A DNA stretch of 39,504 bases, taken from IMG/VR virus record IMGVR_UViG_3300021171_000026, positions 1-39,504 of that record. One strand, written 5' to 3'. The stretch is from a virus. The notes under the pieces were generated by a model. The model was not told the origin of the DNA, made no database searches, and worked only from the letters and a program-made list of their open reading frames with translations. Made by a program: the position numbers and the translations under genes. This document shows positions 29,958 to 37,435 of this stretch, piece by piece; within the stretch, counting starts at the first letter, position 1; the number at the start of each line of letters is the position of its first letter.

Positions 29958-31063
29958 GACGTGCATGTCTATGCACATTTATTGTTTTCGTCTCAATCCC
30001 ACTATTTGCTCGCGGGCCTTCCGACCCGTTTCCGGTAGGAACCACTTTGGTTCCCTGCGATAATATCTGGCGTGTACCGATAGATAGTGCGGTAGTTTCG
30101 TCATCAAATACCAACTGGATGGACCCGAACAATGGAAAAACTGGGCATAATTTCCATGCCAATTTTGGGAGCGCGGCATTGAGTGATGGAAGCTATAACG
30201 GTATACCCTACAATCTGGTGTGGTCAAGCACGACGGCTAGACAAGGCGTTGCGGTGGCAAGCAGTCAATCGGATACTGCTCCCGTGGGTGGCGTCCCAAT
30301 CCCGCCAGACGCCATTGCCGAGCAAGACGTCATAGGACAGGCACACCCCAATAGTACAGGAGGCGACCAACACCTCCTTTTAGTCGATGTTTCAAGCGGA
30401 ATGGTCTATGAACTTTACCAGGCCACAAGAACGACTTTTAACGGAACACAATGGCAAGCGAATCAGCTCACGATATGGTTTACGACTTCAAACGTATTAC
30501 GTCCTGACACCATTACTTCTGCTGACGCCGCAGGGCTTCCAATTACGGAAGGACTTCTACGGTGGGACGAAGTTGATCCAATTTGCAACATCAAACACGC
30601 GATCCGAATGGAGGTTTCACTTACTAAGCTTAATGCTCACATATGGAATGCAAGGCATGATACAAATACAGGTGGCTCTAATAATCCACCTTTTGGGATG
30701 CGCGTCCGTATGAAGGGGAGCGTAGATACTTCGGTGCTTTCGGACACGCACAGCATTTGTATCTTTGAAGCTGCGAAAAAATATGGTTTCTTACTGGCTG
30801 ATAATGGCGGTGACTGGTACATCGATGGCGTACCTAATTCGCACTGGAACGACACAACTCTGCATAACGATTTCATCAACATTGGGCTCCCACAAAACAC
30901 CATGGAAGTCGTCGATGCTCAGGCATGGGCTGTTGATCCTGTGAATCTGGCGACCGCCATATCCACGGCGGCGTTGCAATGTGTGTCTTCCCCGTCTCCT
31001 CCGACAGCTTCCGAAATCTGGACGGGGGCGGTGAAAATAACGGGGAAAGGGACGATGCAATAA
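29948..31063 (+). CDS. Exported protein related to bacterial secreted proteins, 371 aa
   Basis: The start at ATG 29948 gives MSVRRACLCTFIVFVSIPLFA, a Sec signal. The mature protein has DQHLLLVDVSSGMVYELYQA, LRPDTITSADAAGLPITEGL, RWDEV, MRVRMKGSVDTS and KKYGFLLADNGGDWYIDGVP, a set of motifs I know from secreted bacterial proteins of unknown function rather than phage fibres. It may bind surface glycans. It overlaps the fibre gene by 10 bases and ends at the next ATG. Confidence 0.7.
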   Translation: MSVRRACLCTFIVFVSIPLFARGPSDPFPVGTTLVPCDNIWRVPIDSAVVSSSNTNWMDPNNGKTGHNFHANFGSAALSDGSYNGIPYNLVWSSTTARQGVAVASSQSDTAPVGGVPIPPDAIAEQDVIGQAHPNSTGGDQHLLLVDVSSGMVYELYQATRTTFNGTQWQANQLTIWFTTSNVLRPDTITSADAAGLPITEGLLRWDEVDPICNIKHAIRMEVSLTKLNAHIWNARHDTNTGGSNNPPFGMRVRMKGSVDTSVLSDTHSICIFEAAKKYGFLLADNGGDWYIDGVPNSHWNDTTLHNDFINIGLPQNTMEVVDAQAWAVDPVNLATAISTAALQCVSSPSPPTASEIWTGAVKITGKGTMQ

Positions 31064-31398
31064 TGGGAATGGTGGGCCTTTATGGACGTTTGCCGATTCT
31101 GAATCGTTTGCCGATCAATATTAGCACATTGGGAGACAATACGGTGGTCCCAGCAGATGCGGCTGGGAATAGGATTGTCATTCATCGCATATGGTTCTTA
31201 GTGGCGGGGGCAGTCAATATTACGTTTAAGGACAATTTGCCGAGTCCTGCGGCTGTCCCTTTTGCGGCGAATGAAGGGTTGACGTTTGATGCTACGGGAG
31301 AACCTTGGTTCATCACAAATCCCAACACCGCTTTTATCATCAATTTAAGCGCAGGTATACAAGTGAGTGGGACAATTTACTATGCGTTGGCTCAATAG
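31063..31398 (+). CDS. Small beta-sandwich virion protein, 111 aa
   Basis: ATG shares a base with the previous stop. The chain NRIVIHRIWFLVAGAVNITF through SGTIYYALAQ has the look of small phage surface modules with alternating strands and a C-terminal YYA end. No signal peptide. Probably attaches to the fibre. Confidence 0.65.
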   Translation: MGMVGLYGRLPILNRLPINISTLGDNTVVPADAAGNRIVIHRIWFLVAGAVNITFKDNLPSPAAVPFAANEGLTFDATGEPWFITNPNTAFIINLSAGIQVSGTIYYALAQ

Positions 31399-31684
31399 GA
31401 TCGTTATTTTAGCAATGCTCATCCACACCATTCCTTCTGAAATGGAACTGGCTTCAACCATCGGATTTGGCCTTGATTCCGAAAAGTCTTATATTATTCA
31501 GACGAATCCAGGCAGTAGTAGCGGCGGAGGAGGGAACAATTTCCAAGCGTGTGTGAACGGGATGCCTTACGGAATACTCTTGGCGATAACAGAAACATGC
31601 CCGTCTACGCCATCTGTTCCATTTTCGAGACCTTGCACGACAGGTATGCCGATAGGTATCTTAATGGGGATAACATGTCCATGA
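31382..31684 (+). CDS. Cys-repeat protein, possibly exported, 100 aa
   Basis: N-terminal RWLNRIVILAMLIHTIPS may be a signal or anchor. After a Gly-rich linker comes a repeated motif: C.NGMPYGILLAITETCP, then CTTGMPIGILMGITCP. The repeat is reminiscent of short C-terminal repeats in bacterial surface proteins. It overlaps the genes on both sides. Confidence 0.6.
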   Translation: MRWLNRIVILAMLIHTIPSEMELASTIGFGLDSEKSYIIQTNPGSSSGGGGNNFQACVNGMPYGILLAITETCPSTPSVPFSRPCTTGMPIGILMGITCP

Positions 31685-33555
31685 AAAAACTATTCGCTTT
31701 ACTCGTTTTAGTGGGAAGCCAGGGTTGGGCGGCAGGTGGCGCAAGCCCTTTGACGGTTTCGAGCGGTACTTTCCTTCCTGTCAGCCTTTACAATAACGCC
31801 GATGGCGCAAATCGTCAAGCCATCATTTTGGGAGACCGCGTTTCAAGTGCGACGGCGATTGTAGACCCACTTAACGGATTAGCAGTCTATGTCACGACAG
31901 GTTCCAGTCCGCTCGTTGTGATAACCACGGGCGTCGCCTCGCAACCCGTTACAGGAACCTTCTTTCAGACGATTCAACCTGTCGTCCTGACCAGTACGCC
32001 TCCCATTCAGGTGTTCGGATCCACGATAGCCATCACCAACGTCAGTGGTCAGAATCTAAACGTTGCAGGGACTTTATCTGTCACAAGCCTTAGTACAGGA
32101 GCCATCAACACGCCCACACCACAGGTGGCGAATTTCAACGGGTACGTCAGTCCGTCCGGGACTGTGCAGTCTGCTGCCGTCACGCTATCCAGCCAAGCGA
32201 TTGTGTACGTGGCGAATCCTTCGACTGTCACGGTGACGGGGATTGTCCCTGTCGTTCTGACAAGCACTCCGCCGATACAAGTATTTGGTTCTACCTTGGC
32301 CGTGAGCGGGGTGCAAGGAATTGTCCAGACTGTGATCACTAGTACGCCGCCGATCCAAGTCTTTGGCACTACTATCGCCGTCACAAACGTCAGCGGTCAG
32401 AATCTCAATGTGGCAGGGAGCTTAACGGTGGTGAGTTTAAGCACAGGCCAGATCAATACCCCCGTTCCCCAGGTCACGACCTATAACGGATTCATCAGCC
32501 CAACCGGGACGGTCCAAGCGGCAGCAGTGACGCTGACGAGCCAAACCATCGTGTATGTCGCTAACCCTGCCACGGTGACGGTGACGGGAACGGTGCCTGT
32601 GGTGTTGACAAGCACACCCCCTATCCAGATATTTGGGTCAACCATCGCATTAAGTGGCATCCAGGGGATTGTGCAAACGGTTATAACCAGCACTCCACCC
32701 GTGCAGATATTCGGGTCAACGATAGCTCTAAGTGGGATTCAGGGGATCGTGCAGACCGTCATCACAAGTACGCCGCCAATTCAGGTATTTGGGAGTACAT
32801 TGACCGTGGCTAACATCCAAACAGCTATCGCAATCGGCAGTACCCCAACCGTGACGGTCATTCTTTCTACCATCACTTCAGTTGGGATGTACGCCGATAA
32901 CGGGATCGCCACCACGACCAACCGCGTCAACGTGAACCCTGGTGTCTATAACGAAAGCTACCGAAACGGCGTTGTAGGGACAGAAGGCAAAGACGCGGCC
33001 CTTGAGGTTGGGACAGATGGGATGCTTCATACAGCGATCTTACCCTCGATCTCAGGCGACTCCTATGCGGCCTCTACCAATACGTTCTCTATCGCCAGCT
33101 CAACCAACGATGCGGCAGCCTTCTGTGGTAATGCCAAGGATACTGTGGTCCTGACGAGCATCCGCGCCTCCTGTACCCAGACCACGGCGGGGATCATCCA
33201 GATAGGGATCGTGAAAAGAAGTTCGGCCTATTCTGGCGTCTGGTCGACCATGACGGTGGTGTCGGAGTCCTCTAACTATGTGGCCACCAATTCCACGGCA
33301 ACGTTCTTTACGAGCGCGAACCTAGTGGTTGGAACATTAGTAGGGTATCTGGATAGCTATAAGCTCGGTTGCATGGCCGCAGGCACGGCAACACCTAATG
33401 ATATGTACATCTCGCCAGCGGATTGGCGCAGCAAGCCCATCGTCTTAAACAGTGCTTCTGAGTGCGTGGCGATTAACTTAAATGGAGCGACGATTTCTGG
33501 AGGTACGATGTCGGCAACATTCGATTACATGGAAACACCCACTATCAATCCGTAA
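31681..33555 (+). CDS. Exported repeat-containing fibre-like protein, 624 aa
   Basis: Start at ATG 31681 (ATGA overlap); ATG 31675 is possible. Signal peptide MKKLFALLVLVGSQGWA. Residues about 90-390 consist of repeats with the core TSTPPIQVFGST, present six times, separated by 90, 26, 90, 26 and 26 residues. The C-terminal 200 residues (YNESYRNG, EGKDAALEVGTDG, MSATFDYMETPTINP) resemble phage tail or decoration domains. Probably a host-binding surface protein. Confidence 0.7.
   Translation: MKKLFALLVLVGSQGWAAGGASPLTVSSGTFLPVSLYNNADGANRQAIILGDRVSSATAIVDPLNGLAVYVTTGSSPLVVITTGVASQPVTGTFFQTIQPVVLTSTPPIQVFGSTIAITNVSGQNLNVAGTLSVTSLSTGAINTPTPQVANFNGYVSPSGTVQSAAVTLSSQAIVYVANPSTVTVTGIVPVVLTSTPPIQVFGSTLAVSGVQGIVQTVITSTPPIQVFGTTIAVTNVSGQNLNVAGSLTVVSLSTGQINTPVPQVTTYNGFISPTGTVQAAAVTLTSQTIVYVANPATVTVTGTVPVVLTSTPPIQIFGSTIALSGIQGIVQTVITSTPPVQIFGSTIALSGIQGIVQTVITSTPPIQVFGSTLTVANIQTAIAIGSTPTVTVILSTITSVGMYADNGIATTTNRVNVNPGVYNESYRNGVVGTEGKDAALEVGTDGMLHTAILPSISGDSYAASTNTFSIASSTNDAAAFCGNAKDTVVLTSIRASCTQTTAGIIQIGIVKRSSAYSGVWSTMTVVSESSNYVATNSTATFFTSANLVVGTLVGYLDSYKLGCMAAGTATPNDMYISPADWRSKPIVLNSASECVAINLNGATISGGTMSATFDYMETPTINP
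31993..32790 (+). repeat. Two-size coding repeat array, 270 and 78 bp
   Basis: The core encoding STPP[IV]Q[VI]FG starts at 31993, 32263, 32341, 32611, 32689 and 32767. The spacing is exactly 270, 78, 270, 78 and 78 bases. Copies differ at many third codon positions, so the protein repeat is kept while the DNA has diverged. Confidence 0.9.
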
Positions 33556-33566
33556 AGGAGACCTGT

Positions 33567-33998
33567 ATGGCTTGGTCCGCCGTCGTCAAAGCATCAGACA
33601 GTCAGATAGTTCACTTGCTTTTCACGGAAAGCGTGTCCGGCAAGACGTTTGACAACCAATATCCTATCCCGCTTGGGGCTTCGGCCACGTTCGTTCCTGA
33701 TTTGGTCGCTCAGGTCATTGCTCAACTGACCGCTCAGCAGACGGCAGTTTCAGCGATTCCTGCCGCTGGCCAGACTGTAATCCCCACACCTGCGCCCGTG
33801 GCTGTCATTGACCCTAACGCCGCCATCAAAGCTCAGTTCTTGGCCGATTACGCGCTCTTGCGGCAGATGCAGACGGCCATTAGCCATAACATCCTTTTGG
33901 CGACCGATCTGACATTTACGGCACAACTGGCAAAAGTGAACTCGGAACTGGCGGCCAACCAGGCGATCCTTCTACCGCTCATCCAGGTGGGGCCGTGA
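33567..33998 (+). CDS. Hypothetical virion protein, 143 aa
   Basis: ATG behind AAAGGAGACCTGT. The N-terminal 50 residues look like a beta domain (SQIVHLLFTESVSGKTFDNQ), then an Ala/Gln-rich helical region. No signal peptide. Perhaps a fibre-associated protein. Confidence 0.65.
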   Translation: MAWSAVVKASDSQIVHLLFTESVSGKTFDNQYPIPLGASATFVPDLVAQVIAQLTAQQTAVSAIPAAGQTVIPTPAPVAVIDPNAAIKAQFLADYALLRQMQTAISHNILLATDLTFTAQLAKVNSELAANQAILLPLIQVGP

Positions 33999-34765
33999 AG
34001 CGATTCATTGCGTTGATGCTTTGTTCGGATATGGCGTGGTCGGCATGTTCCAACACCAATCTTGGAAACGGAGTGACTTGTGTGCAGACGGCGGCTGTGG
34101 CCGAAGGATCAGGGGTTACGTTGATCGCATCCAATACGATTTCCGCGACAACTACGGGGAATTTACTGATCGCACAGATGGAATTTACAACGACGGGAGG
34201 CGTAACATTTGCGTGTTCAAGCGGGATGTCCAATACGGGCGGCACAGTCACATGGGCCGAAGCCTCCCATAAGTTAGGAACGACGTTTTCGATTTATACC
34301 TGTTACGGAGCCAGTATCACCGGAGGAACTACTAAGGTAACGGCGACCGTATCTGGGGGGACGCCAAGCCAAATAGACATTATCCCCATTGAAGTTTCGG
34401 GGATCGTTTCCGCCACTCCTGTTGATGTGACGTTCACGGGCACGGGTGGTGGATCAACGGCTTTTAGTTTTGGTCCGAGTGCTACAACAGCACAGGCTAA
34501 CGAATATGCGCTCTGCTCGGCAGCTATGAACGGAGGCGTCACGACGATTTCGGCTCCTGGCGGTGGGTTCGTGATTGAGGCGCAACAGGGAGCCGCCCAC
34601 ATGGTTTGGCTGGATCAGGGATTATCGGCTACGCAAACCTTGACGTGTTCGTTCACGATGTCCGCCTCTCCAGCGGAATGGGACGGTGTGATTGCGACGT
34701 TCAAAGCAGCAGCCGCCTCAGGCGGCGGCTTCAACAAGTTGCAAAGAATGGAGAGATACGAATGA
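33995..34765 (+). CDS. Exported Ser/Thr/Gly-rich protein, 256 aa
   Basis: MKRFIALMLCSDMAWS is a probable signal peptide, with a likely cut near SAC. The body is beta-rich (TATVSGGTPSQIDIIPIEVSG; TLTCSFTMSASPAEWDGVIATF), a layout shared with secreted bacterial beta-sandwich proteins. ATGA overlaps link it to both neighbours. It is the last of the exported block. Confidence 0.7.
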   Translation: MKRFIALMLCSDMAWSACSNTNLGNGVTCVQTAAVAEGSGVTLIASNTISATTTGNLLIAQMEFTTTGGVTFACSSGMSNTGGTVTWAEASHKLGTTFSIYTCYGASITGGTTKVTATVSGGTPSQIDIIPIEVSGIVSATPVDVTFTGTGGGSTAFSFGPSATTAQANEYALCSAAMNGGVTTISAPGGGFVIEAQQGAAHMVWLDQGLSATQTLTCSFTMSASPAEWDGVIATFKAAAASGGGFNKLQRMERYE

Positions 34766-34965
34766 GCGAATTAGACGATGAACCTATTCCAAGATGGCTC
34801 AAATGGTTATTCATTACGATTAACCGTGTAGGGTTTCCAATCGTGGCTTTCATCCTCATGTGGTACATGTGCCAGATATCGATTACGAAAGTCGTTACGT
34901 CTGTCGAACAAAACACGGTGGTTTTAACGGAAGTCAGGGATACTCTAGTTCGCATGGAGAAATAG
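34762..34965 (+). CDS. Single-span membrane protein, holin candidate, 67 aa
   Basis: ATG behind GGAGAG. RWLKWLFITINRVGFPIVAFILMWYMCQ gives one membrane segment (about 12-40) followed by a coiled coil. Similar small proteins precede endolysins in many phages. The stop is TAG; the same frame continues in Cys-rich sequence into the peptidase gene. Confidence 0.65.
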   Translation: MSELDDEPIPRWLKWLFITINRVGFPIVAFILMWYMCQISITKVVTSVEQNTVVLTEVRDTLVRMEK

Positions 34966-35040
34966 ACGCTTTGCCCCCGATGCAACGCACAAATGGAGTC
35001 TTGGGGCCTGGGGCCGGAGTGGTGCCCGAAAGGATGTGAC

Positions 35041-35391
35041 ATGGGAAACTTCCACTGGTTCACTAACGAGGAAATCGCTGGACTTCAAGGGAACCTACCG
35101 GCCATGCTCGATCAAGCCAGGGGCATCGCAGGAGTACCGATCATCTTAACGTTTACGACAGGGGGCCAGCATTGCGGCGACAGCACGCACTACAAAGGTC
35201 TTGCGGTGGATATCGGCTTAGGGCACTTGGCCGAAGGATTTGAGCGGGACACGCAAAGATGGGCTATAATGCATGGGCTTCACCTGGCGGGATTTAAACG
35301 CTTGGAGGAAGCTCCGGCGCATATCCATGCAGACATTGGAGAACCGCCCGAATATCCATCGCCGTGCCAGTGGATCGGAAAAGACCAATGA
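35041..35391 (+). CDS. Endolysin, M15-type peptidase, 116 aa
   Basis: Motifs of the M15 zinc peptidase fold: GDSTHYKGLAVDIG with His 50 and Asp 57, and APAHIHADIG with His 94 and His 96. These bind zinc and cut peptide cross-links of peptidoglycan. The start at ATG 35041 has AAAGGATG upstream; an earlier in-frame ATG is at 34993. No signal peptide, so it needs a holin. Confidence 0.85.
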   Translation: MGNFHWFTNEEIAGLQGNLPAMLDQARGIAGVPIILTFTTGGQHCGDSTHYKGLAVDIGLGHLAEGFERDTQRWAIMHGLHLAGFKRLEEAPAHIHADIGEPPEYPSPCQWIGKDQ

Positions 35392-35672
35392 TGTGGTGGT
35401 TCATCAAACGGTATGACTTGCATCGGTTAGCCGCTAAGCTCGGAGGCGTAGGAGGGTCTTTTGTGGCCTCTCATCTTGTCTGGCTTACCACCACATCCGA
35501 TTACGCCAATATGTGGCACAAGATTTTCATGACTCCCCCGACCATCACGGACATTCCTGCATTTGAACGGATGGTGACAGCGTGGTTCGCGTTGCTCTGG
35601 ATCGCGGGCGAACATTTTTATCAACGATTTACGGTCACATCACAAACTAAACCACAGGAGGTCGTAAAATGA
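35388..35672 (+). CDS. Membrane protein, holin candidate, 94 aa
   Basis: ATGATG start overlapping the endolysin stop. Two hydrophobic segments (VGGSFVASHLVWLTTT at about 25-40, and MVTAWFALLWIAGEHF at about 65-80). Its place between the two lysis enzymes and its two segments fit a holin or pinholin. Confidence 0.6.
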   Translation: MMWWFIKRYDLHRLAAKLGGVGGSFVASHLVWLTTTSDYANMWHKIFMTPPTITDIPAFERMVTAWFALLWIAGEHFYQRFTVTSQTKPQEVVK

Positions 35673-35902
35673 ATCCACTCGCATTGTTTCAGTTGTTCCT
35701 CACCGGAAGCGGGAAAGCCGTCGCAGGACTCTCGGCGTTCTTGACAGAGATCGGACCTGCGATTGTTGCGCTCGCGCCGGACATTCAGCAGGACATCACG
35801 GATCTCACCAAGACCTTTACGGACGCGGCGGCTTTGATCGCCAAGATCGGGGGGAGCGTCGCAACGGCGGTCACAGCGTCCACAACCAAACCTGCGGCGT
35901 GA
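35669..35902 (+). CDS. Hydrophobic Ala/Thr-rich protein, 77 aa
   Basis: AGGAGG precedes the ATG. Hydrophobic, Ala-rich stretches (ALFQLFLTG, AVAGLSAFLTEIGPAIVALA) and a helical middle. Small proteins like this occur in lysis cassettes, but it could also be a membrane-linked virion protein. Confidence 0.6.
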   Translation: MNPLALFQLFLTGSGKAVAGLSAFLTEIGPAIVALAPDIQQDITDLTKTFTDAAALIAKIGGSVATAVTASTTKPAA

Positions 35903-36381
35903 TTCTCCTCCCCGGGGATATCCTCTGTTGGTGCGTAACCAACCAAGCTCCACTCATGGGCCTGATGATTGGAGCCGTGGAGAGGAAGATCGGGGACCAA
36001 GTGGGTCCGGCGGCTTTCTACCATTGTGCGATTGTCTCGGCCAACACCAGCCTCATGTACGCTTCCCGCCCCCCCAGGATCGACCTTTACCCAATCCCCC
36101 TTCCTCTACCTGCCTACATCGAGGTCCGCCGGACGAAAGTCAAGCTCACCGATGAGCAGATCAAAGCAATCTTCTATTACGCAGAATCCCGCAGGGGACG
36201 ACTCTATCCGTTCCTTGGAGTTTTGACGGCGGGATGGTTATCAGGCAATTTGGAGTTCTGTTCGCAGTACGTCGAGGATTCTTACGCCAACGGCCAAGTG
36301 GTGTTGGCTCCTGACATCCGCTTTACCACGCCGGATGATATTGCTAATTCAGGATTGCTTTATTTGGCTGGGAACGTCTGA
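35899..36381 (+). CDS. Permuted papain-fold (NlpC/P60, YiiX-like) enzyme, 160 aa
   Basis: Order of catalytic residues is His first (YHCAIVSAN, His 42) and Cys later (EFCSQYVEDSY, Cys 121), as in the permuted papain-fold family C92/YiiX. It begins LLPGDILCW, typical of this fold. It could cut peptidoglycan or act on lipids. The GTG start overlaps the previous stop. Confidence 0.8.
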   Translation: MILLPGDILCWCVTNQAPLMGLMIGAVERKIGDQVGPAAFYHCAIVSANTSLMYASRPPRIDLYPIPLPLPAYIEVRRTKVKLTDEQIKAIFYYAESRRGRLYPFLGVLTAGWLSGNLEFCSQYVEDSYANGQVVLAPDIRFTTPDDIANSGLLYLAGNV

Positions 36382-36443
36382 TGTTTATTCTTATCATCGG
36401 CGGCATTATCCTGCTCTCGATGATCCTGTCGATTCCGCGCTAG
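36381..36443 (+). CDS. 20-residue membrane peptide
   Basis: MFILIIGGIILLSMILSIPR is one full membrane span. Its ATG shares a base with the preceding stop (TGATG). Its own stop overlaps the stop of the convergent minus-strand gene in CTAG. A lysis-related micropeptide is possible. Confidence 0.45.
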   Translation: MFILIIGGIILLSMILSIPR

Positions 36444-36637
36444 AAACCTGCTTTTCCGATAATATTATGGAAGTTCTCAAATTCTGGGTTCTTATCAATA
36501 AACTTTAAGGCCGAATTAAGATTAGCGAGGCGCTCTTCAAGCATGCGTTTGTTTTCTTCCAGACGTTCGCGAAGTGTTTGCCGTCTGGCTTTGTTGAACC
36601 CTTTTTCTGCTGTTGTGACTGCGTAATCATTTAACAT
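36440..36637 (-). CDS. Basic helical protein, 65 aa
   Basis: ATG behind AAAGGAGAAATAAA. Coiled-coil-like (FNKARRQTLRERLEENKRML) with a short C-terminal domain. It is the last gene of the minus-strand unit and ends head-on against the plus-strand unit. No family known. Confidence 0.7.
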   Translation of the reverse strand: MLNDYAVTTAEKGFNKARRQTLRERLEENKRMLEERLANLNSALKFIDKNPEFENFHNIIGKAGF

Positions 36638-36638
36638 T

Positions 36639-36815
36639 TTATTTCTCCTTTTCGTTTATAGGAATGTAGTGACACATCTTGCATTGGCAGTACTTTGCCG
36701 AACACTCGTCATGCTCAATCTCCCACGCTTGCTTGCTTAAGCACGACGGGCAGGTTGTCCGTGGCGGAGGAATACGGGCGCCGGACCACTTCCACCTCTT
36801 ACGCTTTTTCTTCAT
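36639..36815 (-). CDS. Zinc-ribbon protein, 58 aa
   Basis: A Lys/Arg-rich start (KKKRKRWKW), then CPSC, C, CQC and CKMC: enough Cys for one or two zinc sites. Separated by one base from the downstream gene. May bind nucleic acid. Confidence 0.6.
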   Translation of the reverse strand: MKKKRKRWKWSGARIPPPRTTCPSCLSKQAWEIEHDECSAKYCQCKMCHYIPINEKEK

Positions 36816-36821
36816 ATAGCA

Positions 36822-36968
36822 CTACATACTACCAAGAACGCGGAACACATGAAATTCGATCCGATAACGATTGGACGGGTAAATGCTTTTCCCCTCTTCG
36901 TAAGAATCATCAAAGTTGTCTTTGATGCGGTCATAATATTCCCTGACTTGTTCTTTTTCTGTAATCAT
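36822..36968 (-). CDS. Hypothetical acidic protein, 48 aa
   Basis: ATG behind AAGGAGACCAC, a good ribosome site. Charged, helical (EKEQVREYYDRIKDNFDDS). Function unknown. Confidence 0.6.
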   Translation of the reverse strand: MITEKEQVREYYDRIKDNFDDSYEEGKSIYPSNRYRIEFHVFRVLGSM

Positions 36969-36978
36969 GTGGTCTCCT

Positions 36979-37065
36979 TTAGCGAATTTTCTTCCCGCAC
37001 AGACAGCAATGGTCGAGCTTGGCTTTGATGCAGGATTTACAATGCCTGTGCTTTTTCTTTTTCAT
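36979..37065 (-). CDS. Zinc-ribbon peptide, 28 aa
   Basis: A tiny basic peptide with CKSC and CCLCGKK, spaced like a zinc knuckle. The ribosome site is weak. The Cys spacing is the main support. Confidence 0.45.
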   Translation of the reverse strand: MKKKKHRHCKSCIKAKLDHCCLCGKKIR

Positions 37066-37113
37066 CTCATCTTTCCGATAAACAATGGCATCGCCCCGCT
37101 GGTTCTCAATAAC

Positions 37114-37413
37114 TTATATAGGGAACGGATTGGCGCAATGGCAGATCGGCGCGTCCGGTTTCGGGAGGCATCCTGTCGCTCGCGTCTTTTGATTGCCATC
37201 CTCCACATAGGTCTCAGTGCCCTGTCCGAACTCGCACTCCCAATGGCAGGAGATTCTCTGATCCTTGGCAACCGTCACGCCCTTGGGGACATCCGTCCCG
37301 TTGATGACGACCTCCCCTGCTGGCACGGGACATCGCACGATCATCCCGTCGAACAACGGGGCAGTCTTCGGAAGCACATAAACGACAGCCAATAACATCC
37401 AGAGTTTTTTCAT
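37114..37413 (-). CDS. Exported Cys-rich protein, 99 aa
   Basis: ATG 37413 has GAGGAGGGG just upstream, so the longer frame is rejected. MKKLWMLLAVVYVLPKTAPLF may be a signal peptide or N-terminal anchor. The rest contains six Cys (RCPV, SCHWEC, TGC, ICHC) likely to form disulfides outside the cytoplasm. Unknown role. Confidence 0.65.
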   Translation of the reverse strand: MKKLWMLLAVVYVLPKTAPLFDGMIVRCPVPAGEVVINGTDVPKGVTVAKDQRISCHWECEFGQGTETYVEDGNQKTRATGCLPKPDAPICHCANPFPI

Positions 37414-37435
37414 GCGCAACCCCTCCTCTTCGCCG

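Noticed and set aside
34963-34965. General recoding of TAG as sense
   Set aside because: TAG ends several well-supported genes (helicase, SSB-like protein, internal virion protein) at proper joints, so it works as stop.
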